Positions 47,458-57,427 of a DNA stretch of 64,000 bases are shown here, one piece after another. The notes below the pieces were generated by a model that worked only from the letters and a program-made list of their open reading frames with translations, had not been told where the DNA came from and did not search any database. Within the stretch, counting starts at the first letter, position 1, and each line of letters opens with the position of its first letter. The stretch comes from Candidatus Cardinium hertigii (GTDB lineage: Bacteria; Bacteroidota; Bacteroidia; Cytophagales; Amoebophilaceae), in NCBI RefSeq assembly GCF_003176915.1, contig NZ_CP029619.1:434001-498000 (forward strand), written 5' to 3'. The position numbers and the translations under genes are program-made.

Positions 47458-48324
47458 CTATAAACGATTTTGGTAATAAGCCACAAACGAAGTAGCCGCA
47501 ATAATACAGGCAGCACCTATATAAGTAGTCCCCAACGGCCATTCGTTAAAAAACAGTATACCAAATAAAACAGAATATAATAACTCTGTATACTTAATAG
47601 GCGCTAAAGCAGTTACAGCTGCCAAAGCAAAGGCCCTTAGTAGAAAATAAAGAATCAAATTACTACCAATACCTAATAGGCCTAAACTAAGCAGTTGAAC
47701 AAGGGTAGGCTTTTGCCAACTCAGATAGGCGAATGGAAAAATACAAAAAGCAGCAACCGCATTAGAAAAAAAAAGTAAGGCAAGCATAGGCTCCCGAGAA
47801 ATATATCTTTTATTGATAACATCCAATAAAGCAAATACTACCGTTGCAGCTATACAGGCTAAAGCAGCCATATAGTGGTTAACCATAGTTGGCTGAAATA
47901 CAATTACAATGGCTACAAAAGATAGTAAAGTAGCAAGCCATATAGGCCAAGAGATGTTTTCTCTTAAAAAAATATTAGCCAATATCAGTACAAAAACAGG
48001 ATTTGTAAATCCTATTACGATAGCTGTACTCATTGGCACATAGGCTAGACCATAGCAATACAAGCCCATCGCAACGGCTAAAAAAAATCCGCGCACCAAA
48101 TGCAGCGTAAATCGTGTTGTTGTCAACGCATACTTATAGCAGCCAATAGGTAACAAAACCAAACTACCAAAGCAAAAACGAAAGAAGCAAATCTGACAAG
48201 CGGGTAATCTTGTAGCTAAATATTTGGTAATTACATCGTTTAGGCAACTTGTAAGAATACTGAGTTGCATCCATAGCACCGCTCTTACATAGCTATTTCT
48301 AAATAAATGGCTGTTTTTACACAT
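47458..48324 (-). CDS. DMT-superfamily transporter (EamA)
   Basis: The 288-residue membrane protein has about ten transmembrane helices arranged as two EamA repeats. Repeat one has NDVITKYLATRLPACQICFF and GFTNPVFVLILANIFLRENI; repeat two has DVINKRYISREPMLALLFFS and IKYTELLYSVLFGILFFNEW. Length and layout are typical of drug/metabolite transporters. Relatives in intracellular bacteria move amino acids, S-adenosylmethionine or other metabolites; the substrate cannot be told here. It follows trxB by 15 bp and closes the rpsO-pnp-rpoD-trxB run. Confidence 0.85.
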   Translation of the reverse strand: MCKNSHLFRNSYVRAVLWMQLSILTSCLNDVITKYLATRLPACQICFFRFCFGSLVLLPIGCYKYALTTTRFTLHLVRGFFLAVAMGLYCYGLAYVPMSTAIVIGFTNPVFVLILANIFLRENISWPIWLATLLSFVAIVIVFQPTMVNHYMAALACIAATVVFALLDVINKRYISREPMLALLFFSNAVAAFCIFPFAYLSWQKPTLVQLLSLGLLGIGSNLILYFLLRAFALAAVTALAPIKYTELLYSVLFGILFFNEWPLGTTYIGAACIIAATSFVAYYQNRL

Positions 48325-48339
48325 AAAGAAAGATAAAAG

Positions 48340-49275
48340 CTACCATTCATTTGCTTGCAGGAAGCGCTCCGCATCTAATGCAGCCATACAGCCTGTCCCA
48401 GCAGCCGTCACAGCTTGTCGATAGTAGCGATCTTGTACATCACCCGCAGCAAATACACCGGCTACATTGGTATGGGTTGTCCCTAATTGCACCTGAATAT
48501 AGCCTTCACTATCTACCGATAAATAGGGCAAAAAAAGCTTAGAATTAGGCACATGCCCTATGGCAATAAAACAACCTGTGGCGGCTAGGATAGAAACTGT
48601 TTGAGAAAGAGTGTGGATTACCTGTACTGCTTCTACGGTTTCTTCCCCGATTATTTCTTGTACTTCTGTATGGAAGCAGAGCTGGATATTGCTTTTTTGC
48701 AAAAGACGCTCCTGCATAATGCGCGAGGCACGCATTGTATCCTTACGTACCAAAAGGTAAACTTTCTTACAAAGCTTAGATAAATAGAGCGCCTCTTCTG
48801 CAGCTGAATCCCCCCCTCCTACTACTACAACTGTTTCATTTTTAAAGAAAAATCCATCACAAACGGCACAAGCCGAAACCCCTTTTCCATATAACTTTTT
48901 TTCAGAAGGCAGCCCCAACCATTTGGCAGAAGCACCCGTAGCAATAACCACAGATCGCGCACGCAACGTTTCCCCTCTATCAGTGGTTAACAACCGGGGA
49001 TAAATAGAAAAATCTACTGTCGCAATACTCCCTTCCTGAATGATCGTACCAAACCGCTCTGCTTGTGCTTGCAAATCTTCCATCATATTAGGACCTTGCA
49101 CACCTGCCCTATAACCAGGATAGTTTTCTACCTCTCCTGTAAGGGTTAGTTGTCCACCTGGCTGTGGTCCTTGGTATAAAACAGGACATAAACCTGCACG
49201 TGCCGCATAAATAGCTGCTGTATACCCAGCTGGCCCCGACCCGATAACAACCAGCTGTACAGATTGCTTATCCAT
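48340..49275 (-). CDS. trxB: thioredoxin reductase
   Basis: The 311-residue flavoprotein reduces thioredoxin with NADPH. FAD motif VVIGSGPAGYTAAIYAARAG at residues 9-28; redox-active CAVC in SACAVCDGFFFKN near 136; NADPH motif VVVGGGDSAAEEALYLSK near 154; and the C-terminal FAD motif GVFAAGDVQDRYYRQAVTAAGTG near 273. Length is normal for the low-molecular-weight bacterial type. It starts 15 bp after rpoD on the same strand. Confidence 0.97.
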   Translation of the reverse strand: MDKQSVQLVVIGSGPAGYTAAIYAARAGLCPVLYQGPQPGGQLTLTGEVENYPGYRAGVQGPNMMEDLQAQAERFGTIIQEGSIATVDFSIYPRLLTTDRGETLRARSVVIATGASAKWLGLPSEKKLYGKGVSACAVCDGFFFKNETVVVVGGGDSAAEEALYLSKLCKKVYLLVRKDTMRASRIMQERLLQKSNIQLCFHTEVQEIIGEETVEAVQVIHTLSQTVSILAATGCFIAIGHVPNSKLFLPYLSVDSEGYIQVQLGTTHTNVAGVFAAGDVQDRYYRQAVTAAGTGCMAALDAERFLQANEW

Positions 49276-49290
49276 AAAGTAAAGTAATGC

Positions 49291-50154
49291 TTACCCTAAA
49301 TAACATTTTAATGCTTCACTGCCTATAGATGCTTTGAGCTTTTTAACGGCCTTTTCCTTTACTTGCCGTACACGTTCGCGCGTTAAACCAAAACGAGCCC
49401 CTATCTCTTCTAATGTCAATATTTCTGTACTATTTAAACCAAAATAGTAACTAAGTACATCCCGCTCCCTAGCACTCAGCACAACCAATGCACGCTGGAT
49501 TTCTTTACATAAAGAATCATTCATTAGCTCACTATCTGGCTTTTTCTCTACATCACTTTCTAAAACATCTAGTAAGCTGTTTTCCTCACCTTGCACAAAG
49601 GGAGCATCTACCGAAATAGGACGCCCCGCCATCTTTAAAGCATCCCTTACCTCTTCCGCATCAATTTCTAAAAACTCAGCTAGCTCCTCTACCGTTGGCT
49701 CTCGCTCATACTTTTGCTCTAGATGGGCAAAAGTTCTAGATATTTTGCTGAGGGAACCAATTCTATTTAACGGCAACCGTACAATCCTAGCCTGCTCCGC
49801 TAAGGCTTGTAATATGGACTGCCTAATCCACCATACCGCATAAGAAATAAACTTAAAGCCTCTTTTCTCATCAAACCGTTGCGCAGATTTAATTAAACCT
49901 AAATTTCCTTCGTTAATTAAATCACTCAGGGAAAGCCCTTGGTTTTGATATTGCTTCGCTACAGAAACTACGAAACGAAGGTTAGCATTCGTTAAGCGCT
50001 CAAAAGCAGCTCTATCGCCCATTTTAATTCTTTTAGAAAGTGCTACCTCTTCATCTGCACTTAGCAACGGAACCTTTCCAATTTCTTGAAGATATTTATC
50101 CAAAGACTGGTTTTCACGATTCGTAATTTGCTTACTTATTTTCAGTTGTCTCAT
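49291..50154 (-). CDS. rpoD: primary RNA polymerase sigma factor (RpoD/SigA)
   Basis: The 287-residue sigma-70 factor of the short Bacteroidota type lacks region 1.1 and the non-conserved insert. Region 1.2 is [20 protein letters not shown]; region 2 is [59 protein letters not shown]; region 3 contains VRLPLNRIG; and region 4, with the helix-turn-helix, is [20 protein letters not shown]. Bacteroidota sigma reads an unusual promoter (TTTG / TAnnTTTG), which explains the lack of E. coli-like boxes here. It is 36 bp after pnp. Confidence 0.96.
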   Translation of the reverse strand: MRQLKISKQITNRENQSLDKYLQEIGKVPLLSADEEVALSKRIKMGDRAAFERLTNANLRFVVSVAKQYQNQGLSLSDLINEGNLGLIKSAQRFDEKRGFKFISYAVWWIRQSILQALAEQARIVRLPLNRIGSLSKISRTFAHLEQKYEREPTVEELAEFLEIDAEEVRDALKMAGRPISVDAPFVQGEENSLLDVLESDVEKKPDSELMNDSLCKEIQRALVVLSARERDVLSYYFGLNSTEILTLEEIGARFGLTRERVRQVKEKAVKKLKASIGSEALKCYLG

Positions 50155-50190
50155 AATGATTAATGCTTTAGAGGGTTTGGTTACTGTAGT

Positions 50191-52359
50191 CTAATCAATC
50201 AGAGGATCCTGATCTATCCCTCCCTGCCCTTCTGGTACCAACAATACCTTACGTGATAATCTATATTTACCTGATTTAGAATCTATACCAACTAACTTTA
50301 CTTGTAAGGTTTCGCCCACTTCTAATACCTTCTCTAAATCTTCGATGCGTTCCCAACGCACTTCTGAAACATGTAACAAACCATCCTTACCAGGCATAAA
50401 TTCCACAAATGCACCATAGTTTAATACAGCCTTCACCTTCCCTGTATAAACTTCCCCAACAACTGGTTTGGCTACAATAGTTTGTATTCTGCTCATTGCT
50501 TTTTCTAATAATACCTGGTTAGATGCAAATATAGTAACAATACCTTTTTTATCTTTCTCTACAATGGTAATACTGGTATCACTCTCTTTTTGAATTTCTT
50601 GAATTACTTTTCCTCCAGGCCCAATAATTATTCCAATCAGTTCTCTGTCTACCTCTATAGTAGTAACACTAGGGGCATGTGGCTTACGTGCTGACCGGGC
50701 AACCGCTATCGTTTCAGTCATTTTCTGAAAAATATGGAGCCTACCTGCCTTAGCCTGTAACAAAGCTTGCTCCAGCATTTGATAGGATATCCCAGCTAGC
50801 TTCATATCCATTTGACAGGCTGTAATACCTTCTTGCGTACCTGTCACCTTAAAATCCATATCTCCTACATAATCCTCATCCCCCAAGATATCAGATAGTA
50901 TAGCGAACTGATTGGTCATAGGATCTGTAATAAGTCCCATAGCAATACCTGCTACATGTGACTTAATAGGAATCCCCGCATCCATCAAAGCCAAAGAACC
51001 TGCACAAACCGTTGCCATAGAAGAAGAGCCATTGGACTCTAATATATCAGACACTATACGTATAGTATACAAATTTTCTGTATCAGGTGGTAGTACCGCC
51101 TTCAATGCCCGCATAGCTAAATTACCATGCCCTATCTCCCGACGAGAAGGACCTCTATTGGGCCTAATTTCTTTAGTAGAAAAAGCAGGAAAATTATAAT
51201 GCAATAGAAAACGACTGTATCCATCCTCCATGGCTCTATCAATAATCTGCTCATCAAGCTTACTGCCCAAGGTAACCGTAGTCAAGGATTGCGTTTCTCC
51301 TCTTGTAAAAAGAGCAGAACCATGTGCAGCAGGTAGATAATCTACTTCTGATTCAATCGACCGAATTTGATCATGCCGACGGCCATCTACACGAAGCCCT
51401 TCCTCTAATACAAGCGCCCGAATAACTTGTTTTTCTATTTCAAAGGCCCATGCTTGCTGCTGAGCAGCTGCTATGTCTTCACCTTGTTGGTCCTTAGCCA
51501 ACTGTTCCTTATATGCTTCCAGCACAGCTGTAAAAGCTTCCCTACGCAAAATCTTAGAGGGTATGCCTTTCCGTGCAACGGCATACATGGCATGGTAAAC
51601 CGCCTCTCGTAAAGTAGCCGGATAATCTATAGCGGCAAGCCAATCAATAGGTGTAAAGGGCTGCTTGGTCACACCAACTGCTTCCATAAGCTCCCTTTGT
51701 ACTTGACACTGCCATTTAATAGCTGTGTGGGCATAACGTATGGCTTCCACTACTTCTGCTTCTGCTACCTCTAACATTTCCCCTTCTACCATAAGGATGC
51801 TATCATCCGTAGCCGCTACGATAAGGTTGATATCCGCTTGCTCTACTAAACTAGCCACTGGATTAATGACAAACTTACCTTTTACGCGCACGACCCGTAC
51901 TTCAGAAATAGGTCCGTTAAATGGAATAGGTGAAACCGCTAACGCAGCAGAGGCAGCTAATGCAGCAAATGCATCTGGTAACACAGCATCATCAGCAGAT
52001 ATCAATGCTATATTAACCTGAACAGCATGCGCAAATCCCTTAGGGAAAAGCGGACGTAAAGCACGGTCTACTAGCCTTGCAATAATAATTTCATGATCCC
52101 CTAATCTACCCTCTCGCTTAAAAAAACCACCGGGTATCTTACCAGAAGCAGCAAATTTCTCCTGATAATCAATAGAAAGAGGAAATCCTCCTTGTTCCGA
52201 ATTCGGGTGCTCCTTAGCTACTACTGTTGCTAAAAGCATGGTATCGGCTACACGTACGACTACAGCACCATCTGCTTGCGTAGCAAGCTTACCAGTCTCT
52301 ATGGTAATCAGAGGGTGGTCTGGTAGGGTTATGGTCTTTGAAATAACTTTTCTAAACAT
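50191..52359 (-). CDS. pnp: polyribonucleotide nucleotidyltransferase (PNPase)
   Basis: The 722-residue phosphorolytic 3'-5' exoribonuclease has two RNase PH domains (SIDYQEKFAASGKIPGGFFK in the first; ALFTRGETQSLTTVTLGS and ILGDEDYVGDMDFKVTGTQEGITACQMDMK with the catalytic aspartates in the second). A KH domain (IGIIIGPGGKVIQEIQKES) and an S1 domain (VYTGKVKAVLNYGAFVEFMPGKDGLLHVSEV) complete it. Length is normal. It lies between rpsO and rpoD, a gene order common in Bacteroidota. In other bacteria pnp controls its own message in the rpsO-pnp spacer; that 186-bp spacer is present here. Confidence 0.97.
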   Translation of the reverse strand: MFRKVISKTITLPDHPLITIETGKLATQADGAVVVRVADTMLLATVVAKEHPNSEQGGFPLSIDYQEKFAASGKIPGGFFKREGRLGDHEIIIARLVDRALRPLFPKGFAHAVQVNIALISADDAVLPDAFAALAASAALAVSPIPFNGPISEVRVVRVKGKFVINPVASLVEQADINLIVAATDDSILMVEGEMLEVAEAEVVEAIRYAHTAIKWQCQVQRELMEAVGVTKQPFTPIDWLAAIDYPATLREAVYHAMYAVARKGIPSKILRREAFTAVLEAYKEQLAKDQQGEDIAAAQQQAWAFEIEKQVIRALVLEEGLRVDGRRHDQIRSIESEVDYLPAAHGSALFTRGETQSLTTVTLGSKLDEQIIDRAMEDGYSRFLLHYNFPAFSTKEIRPNRGPSRREIGHGNLAMRALKAVLPPDTENLYTIRIVSDILESNGSSSMATVCAGSLALMDAGIPIKSHVAGIAMGLITDPMTNQFAILSDILGDEDYVGDMDFKVTGTQEGITACQMDMKLAGISYQMLEQALLQAKAGRLHIFQKMTETIAVARSARKPHAPSVTTIEVDRELIGIIIGPGGKVIQEIQKESDTSITIVEKDKKGIVTIFASNQVLLEKAMSRIQTIVAKPVVGEVYTGKVKAVLNYGAFVEFMPGKDGLLHVSEVRWERIEDLEKVLEVGETLQVKLVGIDSKSGKYRLSRKVLLVPEGQGGIDQDPLID

Positions 52360-52545
52360 AGGATAGATGTATGTATTAGTTCATAGCCGACAATACATTC
52401 AATGTGACTATGAAACGATTGGTATAAAACTTTATGCAAAGGTATTAAAATATTCTAACACCTCTTGCACAAGTCTATACAGAAAGCATGCAAATAACGC
52501 AGGGAAACCTTATTGCGTTTAAGCATGCACAACACATGGTGTGGC

Positions 52546-52830
52546 TTATTTCCTTAAGCCAAGACTGGTAATAACATTTCTATAACGCTGCAAATCTTCT
52601 TTTTTAAGATAAGCCAGTAACCGTCTACGCTTACCTACTAACTTTAAAAGGCCTAATTTTGCAGCATAATCTTTCCCCTTAAGGCGCAAATGCTCTGTTA
52701 AATGCTTAATTCTATAAGTAAATAGGGCAATTTGTGATTCAGGGGAACCACTATCTTTCTCACAATGGGCATGCCCAAAAGTCTTAAAAAGCGCTTGTTT
52801 TTGTTGACGTGGTTGATTTGTTAACTTCAT
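52546..52830 (-). CDS. rpsO: 30S ribosomal protein S15
   Basis: The 94-residue protein binds 16S rRNA early in 30S assembly. Family features: [62 protein letters not shown], where the GSPE and [10 protein letters not shown] segments and the basic [13 protein letters not shown] helix contact rRNA. It is a few residues longer than the usual 88-89. It is the first gene of the rpsO-pnp-rpoD-trxB run. The 258 bp upstream, to the ffh stop, hold no other gene. Confidence 0.97.
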   Translation of the reverse strand: MKLTNQPRQQKQALFKTFGHAHCEKDSGSPESQIALFTYRIKHLTEHLRLKGKDYAAKLGLLKLVGKRRRLLAYLKKEDLQRYRNVITSLGLRK

Positions 52831-53088
52831 AAATGTGCCTATAAGTATAAGGAGTTAATGCACAAATCTAATCATAAAATAACTTATACGCAAATAGACG
52901 CAGCAACGAGCCTGCTCACTATTGCTTATAGTTCCATAGGTTTTATGCATGAATAGGATATCTTTTGTGCAAGGAACAGACAGACATTATACGCTCTGTT
53001 ACCTAAACAATGGGTATGCAAATTACACAGCAAGCAGCTCCAGTAGCCAGGCAAAACAGCTTGCAAGAGGTAACGCTTAAAAATATTT

Positions 53089-54411
53089 TTACTTTTTAGA
53101 AGCGCCAAATAAAGTAAATTTGGGGCCTTCTTTACCTATTTTTTTCATTGTCTTACAGAGCATATTAAAATTTTTAAGCAATTGGTTAACTGCTTGTATA
53201 GAAGTTCCACTTCCTCGTGCAATACGTTCCTTACGCTGTTGATCTATACTATCTGGTTGCTGTCTTTCTTTAGGGGTCATGGATTGAATAATGACCTCTA
53301 CATTTCCAAATAGACCCTCATCCAATGGAAAGTCCTGAAGCGTTTTACCCATAACAGGTAACATAGCAAGCATTTCTTTTATATTACCCATTTTTTTTAT
53401 CTGTTGCACTTGATGCACTAAGTCCTCTAAATTAAATTGATTGCTCCTTATTTTTTGACTTAACTTACGCTGCTGCTCCTCGGTATATATCTGTTCTGCA
53501 CGTTCCACCAGAGAAATTACATCTCCCATGCCTAAAATTCGACTGGCCATACGATCTGGATGGAACAGATCTAAATCTTGCATCTTCTCCCCTGTACTAA
53601 TGAATTTAATCGGCTTCTGTACAACATTGCGAATCGAAAGTGCTGCACCACCACGGCTATCTCCATCTAATTTTGTGAGTACCACGCCATCAAAATGAAG
53701 TCTTTCATGAAAAGTTTGCGCAGTGGCAACTGCATCTTGACCTGTCATGGCATCTACTACGAAAAGGGTTTCGGAAGGGTTCAACGTTTTTTTTAATAGT
53801 TGCAACTCCTGCATCATTTTCTCATCTATAGCCAAACGCCCAGCTGTATCTATAATGACAAGCTCTACTGCTTGCTGCTTGGCCTCCTTCAGCGCATTCT
53901 GTGCAATAATTACCGGATCCTTAGCCATTGGATCACTGTATACGCTAATGGACAACTGCTCCCCTAGCTGCTTTAATTGCTCAGCCGCTGCAGGTCTATA
54001 CACATCACAGGCTACCAAACAACAGGTTTTGTTTTTCTTTTTGTAATAGTAAGCTAACTTACCGGCTAAAGTGGTTTTACCAGCACCTTGTAAACCTGCT
54101 ACCAATATAATAGCGGGATTCCCCGTAAGATTTACCTCGGCATGCTTACCTCCCATTAAATCGGTTAAAGCATCTTGTACCAACTTGGTAAAGAGCTGTC
54201 CTGGTGATACAGCAGTAAGAATATCAGTACCAATGGCCTTTTGCTTGATCGCATCTGTTACCTGCTTGGCTACTTTATAATGCACATCTGCCTGTACAAG
54301 ACTCCTCCTAATCTCTTTGACGGTAGCAGCAATATTGATGTCCGTAATACGGTTCTGCCCCTTTAAAGATTTAATAGCTTTTTCTAAATTTTTACTAAGA
54401 TGCTCAAACAT
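53089..54411 (-). CDS. ffh: signal recognition particle protein Ffh
   Basis: The 440-residue GTPase targets ribosomes with membrane-protein nascent chains to FtsY. The N domain is residues 1-95. The G domain has GLQGAGKTTLAGKLAYYYKK near 106, DVYRPAAAEQLKQL, DTAGRLAIDEKMM near 190 and TKLDGDSRGGAALSI near 246. The C-terminal M domain is methionine-rich (KKMGNIKEMLAMLPVMGKTL, IQSMTPKERQQPDSI, RKERIARGSGTSIQAVNQLL). Length is normal. The 4.5S RNA gene was not found in this window. Confidence 0.97.
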   Translation of the reverse strand: MFEHLSKNLEKAIKSLKGQNRITDINIAATVKEIRRSLVQADVHYKVAKQVTDAIKQKAIGTDILTAVSPGQLFTKLVQDALTDLMGGKHAEVNLTGNPAIILVAGLQGAGKTTLAGKLAYYYKKKNKTCCLVACDVYRPAAAEQLKQLGEQLSISVYSDPMAKDPVIIAQNALKEAKQQAVELVIIDTAGRLAIDEKMMQELQLLKKTLNPSETLFVVDAMTGQDAVATAQTFHERLHFDGVVLTKLDGDSRGGAALSIRNVVQKPIKFISTGEKMQDLDLFHPDRMASRILGMGDVISLVERAEQIYTEEQQRKLSQKIRSNQFNLEDLVHQVQQIKKMGNIKEMLAMLPVMGKTLQDFPLDEGLFGNVEVIIQSMTPKERQQPDSIDQQRKERIARGSGTSIQAVNQLLKNFNMLCKTMKKIGKEGPKFTLFGASKK

Positions 54412-54618
54412 AGTGAAGTATAAATATAATCTGATGAATTTGTATTATATGCTGATGACCTGAACTAAACCATTTGATACTGTATGGTATAGCTGCTATA
54501 AATGGCATCCCCTCTTTCCTTGTATCCTAGGAGAAAGACCACATAAGCCAGCCTTTCTTGCTTGCATACCTTATGAAATTTGTTACAAAGTATGTAAGGT
54601 ATTGCTCCTGCCCCTTAC

Positions 54619-55857
54619 TTATGTAGTGGAAATCGTTTGGTAATAAAGCGTAGAGCAATTACACTCCTGTAATACCTCTTGCCCTACCGCTTGCACTTCT
54701 TCTAATGTAACGGCTCTAACGTAATCAATACTTCTGTTTACCAAATGGGTGTCGCCTAATAGCGTAGCCATGGCTAAATCTTGCGCACGATTGACTATAC
54801 TTACTTGCGCATAAACCATCTGTGCTTGTATCTGGTTCTTAGCCTTTTCCAATTCAGTAGCAGTAATCGCTTCTAGCTTTTGCAACGTAGCTATTAAAGC
54901 GCTTTCAGCCGTCTCCAATGAAACAGAAGGAGCTGGGCTACCACTGATAACCAACAAACCAGGATCCAGGGTATCCGTAATATAGCACTCTATCCTAGTA
55001 TAAAGCGCCTGATCGTCTACCAAGTCAACCTGTAATAGAGCAGCCTTTCCTTCACTCAATAGGGTCCTTACTATTTCTGCTGCATAATAGCCTTTTTTCC
55101 CCTTACCTGACATATGGTAAGCTTTATAAAGCATGGGAAAGGGAACGGCCCCTTCTATTACTTTGCGTCTAGCTTCCCACTGCCTTGGTTCTTGCGGCAA
55201 AACCCTATGGTAAGCATGGCGTGCTGGAATAGGTTCAAACCATTTTTTACATAACTGTGCTATCTCCTGCTGCTTCACTTTTCCTGCTATAACTAGCACC
55301 GCATTGCTAGGACAGTAAAATTTATAAAAAAAATCTTTAACCGCCTCTATGGTAACCCGCTCTATATGGCTTACGGTTTTACCAATAACAGGCCATTGAT
55401 AGGGATGAACCTTATAAGCCATACCCATTAAATGATGCCATGCATCTCCATAGGGCTGATTAAGATAGTGCTCCTTGAATTCCTCCACCACCACTTTTTT
55501 TTGAATTTCGAGCGACTTTTCATCAAATGCTAAACCAAGCATGCGATCAGACTCAAGCCAACAAGCAGTCTCTACATTAACAGCTGGTAACAAAGAATAA
55601 TAATTGGTTATATCTGTAGTGGTATAGGCATTGCTCTCTCCCCCTACTTGTTGCAGCGGCTTATCATAAGAGGGAATGTTATAAGAACCACTAAACATAA
55701 AATGTTCAAACAAATGGGCAAACCCTGTTTGCGTGGCAGACTCATCCCTCGCACCTACCTGATACAGCACATTCACCACAGCAATATGGCTGTTTGGCTC
55801 TTCATGTACTACCACTTGCAAACCATTGGCTAATGTAAATTTCTCAAAGGAAATCAT
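54619..55857 (-). CDS. M16-family zinc metallopeptidase
   Basis: The 412-residue peptidase of the pitrilysin/processing-peptidase type has an inverted zinc motif HLFEHFMFSG (HxxEH, about residue 47), with the third ligand in KVVVEEFKEHYLNQPYGDAW. The M16C domain follows (AVLVIAGKVKQQEIAQLCKK), and the second half is the usual inactive-type repeat. The length suits the one-half-repeat forms that dimerise. No signal peptide is seen, so it is probably cytoplasmic. It is separated from ffh by 207 bp that contain only a weak hairpin (54566-54602). Confidence 0.9.
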   Translation of the reverse strand: MISFEKFTLANGLQVVVHEEPNSHIAVVNVLYQVGARDESATQTGFAHLFEHFMFSGSYNIPSYDKPLQQVGGESNAYTTTDITNYYSLLPAVNVETACWLESDRMLGLAFDEKSLEIQKKVVVEEFKEHYLNQPYGDAWHHLMGMAYKVHPYQWPVIGKTVSHIERVTIEAVKDFFYKFYCPSNAVLVIAGKVKQQEIAQLCKKWFEPIPARHAYHRVLPQEPRQWEARRKVIEGAVPFPMLYKAYHMSGKGKKGYYAAEIVRTLLSEGKAALLQVDLVDDQALYTRIECYITDTLDPGLLVISGSPAPSVSLETAESALIATLQKLEAITATELEKAKNQIQAQMVYAQVSIVNRAQDLAMATLLGDTHLVNRSIDYVRAVTLEEVQAVGQEVLQECNCSTLYYQTISTT

Positions 55858-56102
55858 TGGGATTATTAAAATAATTCAGAAAATTATAGAAGCATGTGAA
55901 AAACCATCAGCCTTCCTTTTTTAAACTTTTTCCAATTCTGGATATATTTTTTAAAGTAACTGAACTTTTACCTGTGTAAATATAAAAATTTTAAATGGAT
56001 GGCACAGAAATAAAACAAAAGCGAACCTTACAAAATCAGGAGCAAAAAAGAAACTTACCATCTAATAGAACATCTATTGCTATTACTAGCATTAATACGC
56101 AA

Positions 56103-57095
56103 TCAAGATAAAGCATCCCGTAGTTTAGTGAGTAAATGCAAATTTGGACAGATACGATAAATGGTAAACTGATCTAATGTGGTTAATGATCCAGGATCGT
56201 TACACATTTTTACACAGAGTTTTGTATCACATTTGTAAAGATAGCTTAACGTACCTAATAGGTCTATACGCTCACTCAAGTTAAATACGCCGTCATTATT
56301 AAATGCATAAAGGAAATTCTCAATACTTTCAGCTTCCGCTCGATAAAAAAGGGCCTTTAGCTGCTTTTGATCTGCGTTACAAAATTGCATAATCAATCTC
56401 ATAAATTCTTCCCGCTCTACACCTTTAAGGGGGAGCTTCTCACCCCAATCATCTTTCTTGGTGGACTCTGTTGGTATAGTTGCTTCCTTTTTCTCTGACT
56501 CCTGGTCAATAATTTGCTTAAGATTACCTTCAGTTACAGTTAACTTTTTCTGTCTAACTGCAGAGAGCATCTTCTTTAGTTCCCCTATGTCAAGAATTTT
56601 TAACCTTGATCGCACTCGCGCATCTTTTATCTGATCTTGTAGTACATTTGGTAAACTTGCTTTAATTTGCTCATCTATTTTTTCCTGGTCAGAACAACTT
56701 TCCACTTTATTTTTTAATTCAGCTGCCTCTGATGGGGACAATACTTTTCGCCATGCTTCATAAAGTTTTTGATAAACAAGATGGATTTCTATAAATGCAA
56801 TGCCTTCCTCTACTTTTTCAATTTTATTTATGCTTTTTTCTAACTTCTCTTTTCTACTATCGTCTAACAAAACAGATAAGGCCATGTAATCATCCATAGC
56901 CGCTTCGGCTGAAGCACCTTTATTTTCTTTGCTTGCAGCAAGTAACCTTCCCATCATATCATTGCGCTTAGCTAAAAACGCACTCTTTACACCACAACTT
57001 GTACAAAAAATAACAACTACAATGGAAACAGCAACTAACAAAACGCAATAATTCCCTTTAGATTGGTTACTCCGTCTAACCTCTTTGTTTTTCAT
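56103..57095 (-). CDS. lipoprotein-like, helical protein of unknown function
   Basis: A 330-residue protein. A basic N-terminus (KNKEVRRSNQSKGN) is followed by a hydrophobic segment (YCVLLVAVSIVVVIFCTSCG). VIFCTSC could be a lipobox but is not a perfect one, so it is either a lipoprotein or a protein with a single anchor. The rest is charged, Lys/Glu-rich and helical, with coiled-coil character at about residues 45-210 (DDSRKEKLEKSINKIEKVEE, SAVRQKKLTVTEGNLKQIID). No domain is recognised. It is divergent from the ankyrin gene. Confidence 0.55.
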   Translation of the reverse strand: MKNKEVRRSNQSKGNYCVLLVAVSIVVVIFCTSCGVKSAFLAKRNDMMGRLLAASKENKGASAEAAMDDYMALSVLLDDSRKEKLEKSINKIEKVEEGIAFIEIHLVYQKLYEAWRKVLSPSEAAELKNKVESCSDQEKIDEQIKASLPNVLQDQIKDARVRSRLKILDIGELKKMLSAVRQKKLTVTEGNLKQIIDQESEKKEATIPTESTKKDDWGEKLPLKGVEREEFMRLIMQFCNADQKQLKALFYRAEAESIENFLYAFNNDGVFNLSERIDLLGTLSYLYKCDTKLCVKMCNDPGSLTTLDQFTIYRICPNLHLLTKLRDALS

Positions 57096-57427
57096 TTAAC
57101 GAACTCTATTTATTTTATTTTATTTTATTGCGCTGCGCTATCTCTAAACTGATTCAGTATACGTAAATAGCTACCTATCTTGCGCTAATGGCTTCACTTG
57201 ATAAAAATGATTATAGACTGATAATCATTATTTTTATTTTAAATACATTGAAAAACTTACGCTTAGCTGCTGTTACTACCTGTTGAATAGTACAAAAAAA
57301 ATTGCAGCTCAACAAGCATTATATAAACGCTTCCCTATGCCACCTCTGTACAGCTATGTTTAGGTTATTAAAACTTTTATTTATAAATTAATGGGTATAA
57401 TACGTTATTCTATTCTTTTTATACTTG
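57096..57427. other. 332-bp divergent intergenic region
   Basis: A spacer between two divergently read genes, so it should hold both promoters. A short run of a tttta pentanucleotide, repeated about four times, stands near 57110-57127, just upstream of the lipoprotein-like gene. I see no RNA gene or strong hairpin. Confidence 0.5.
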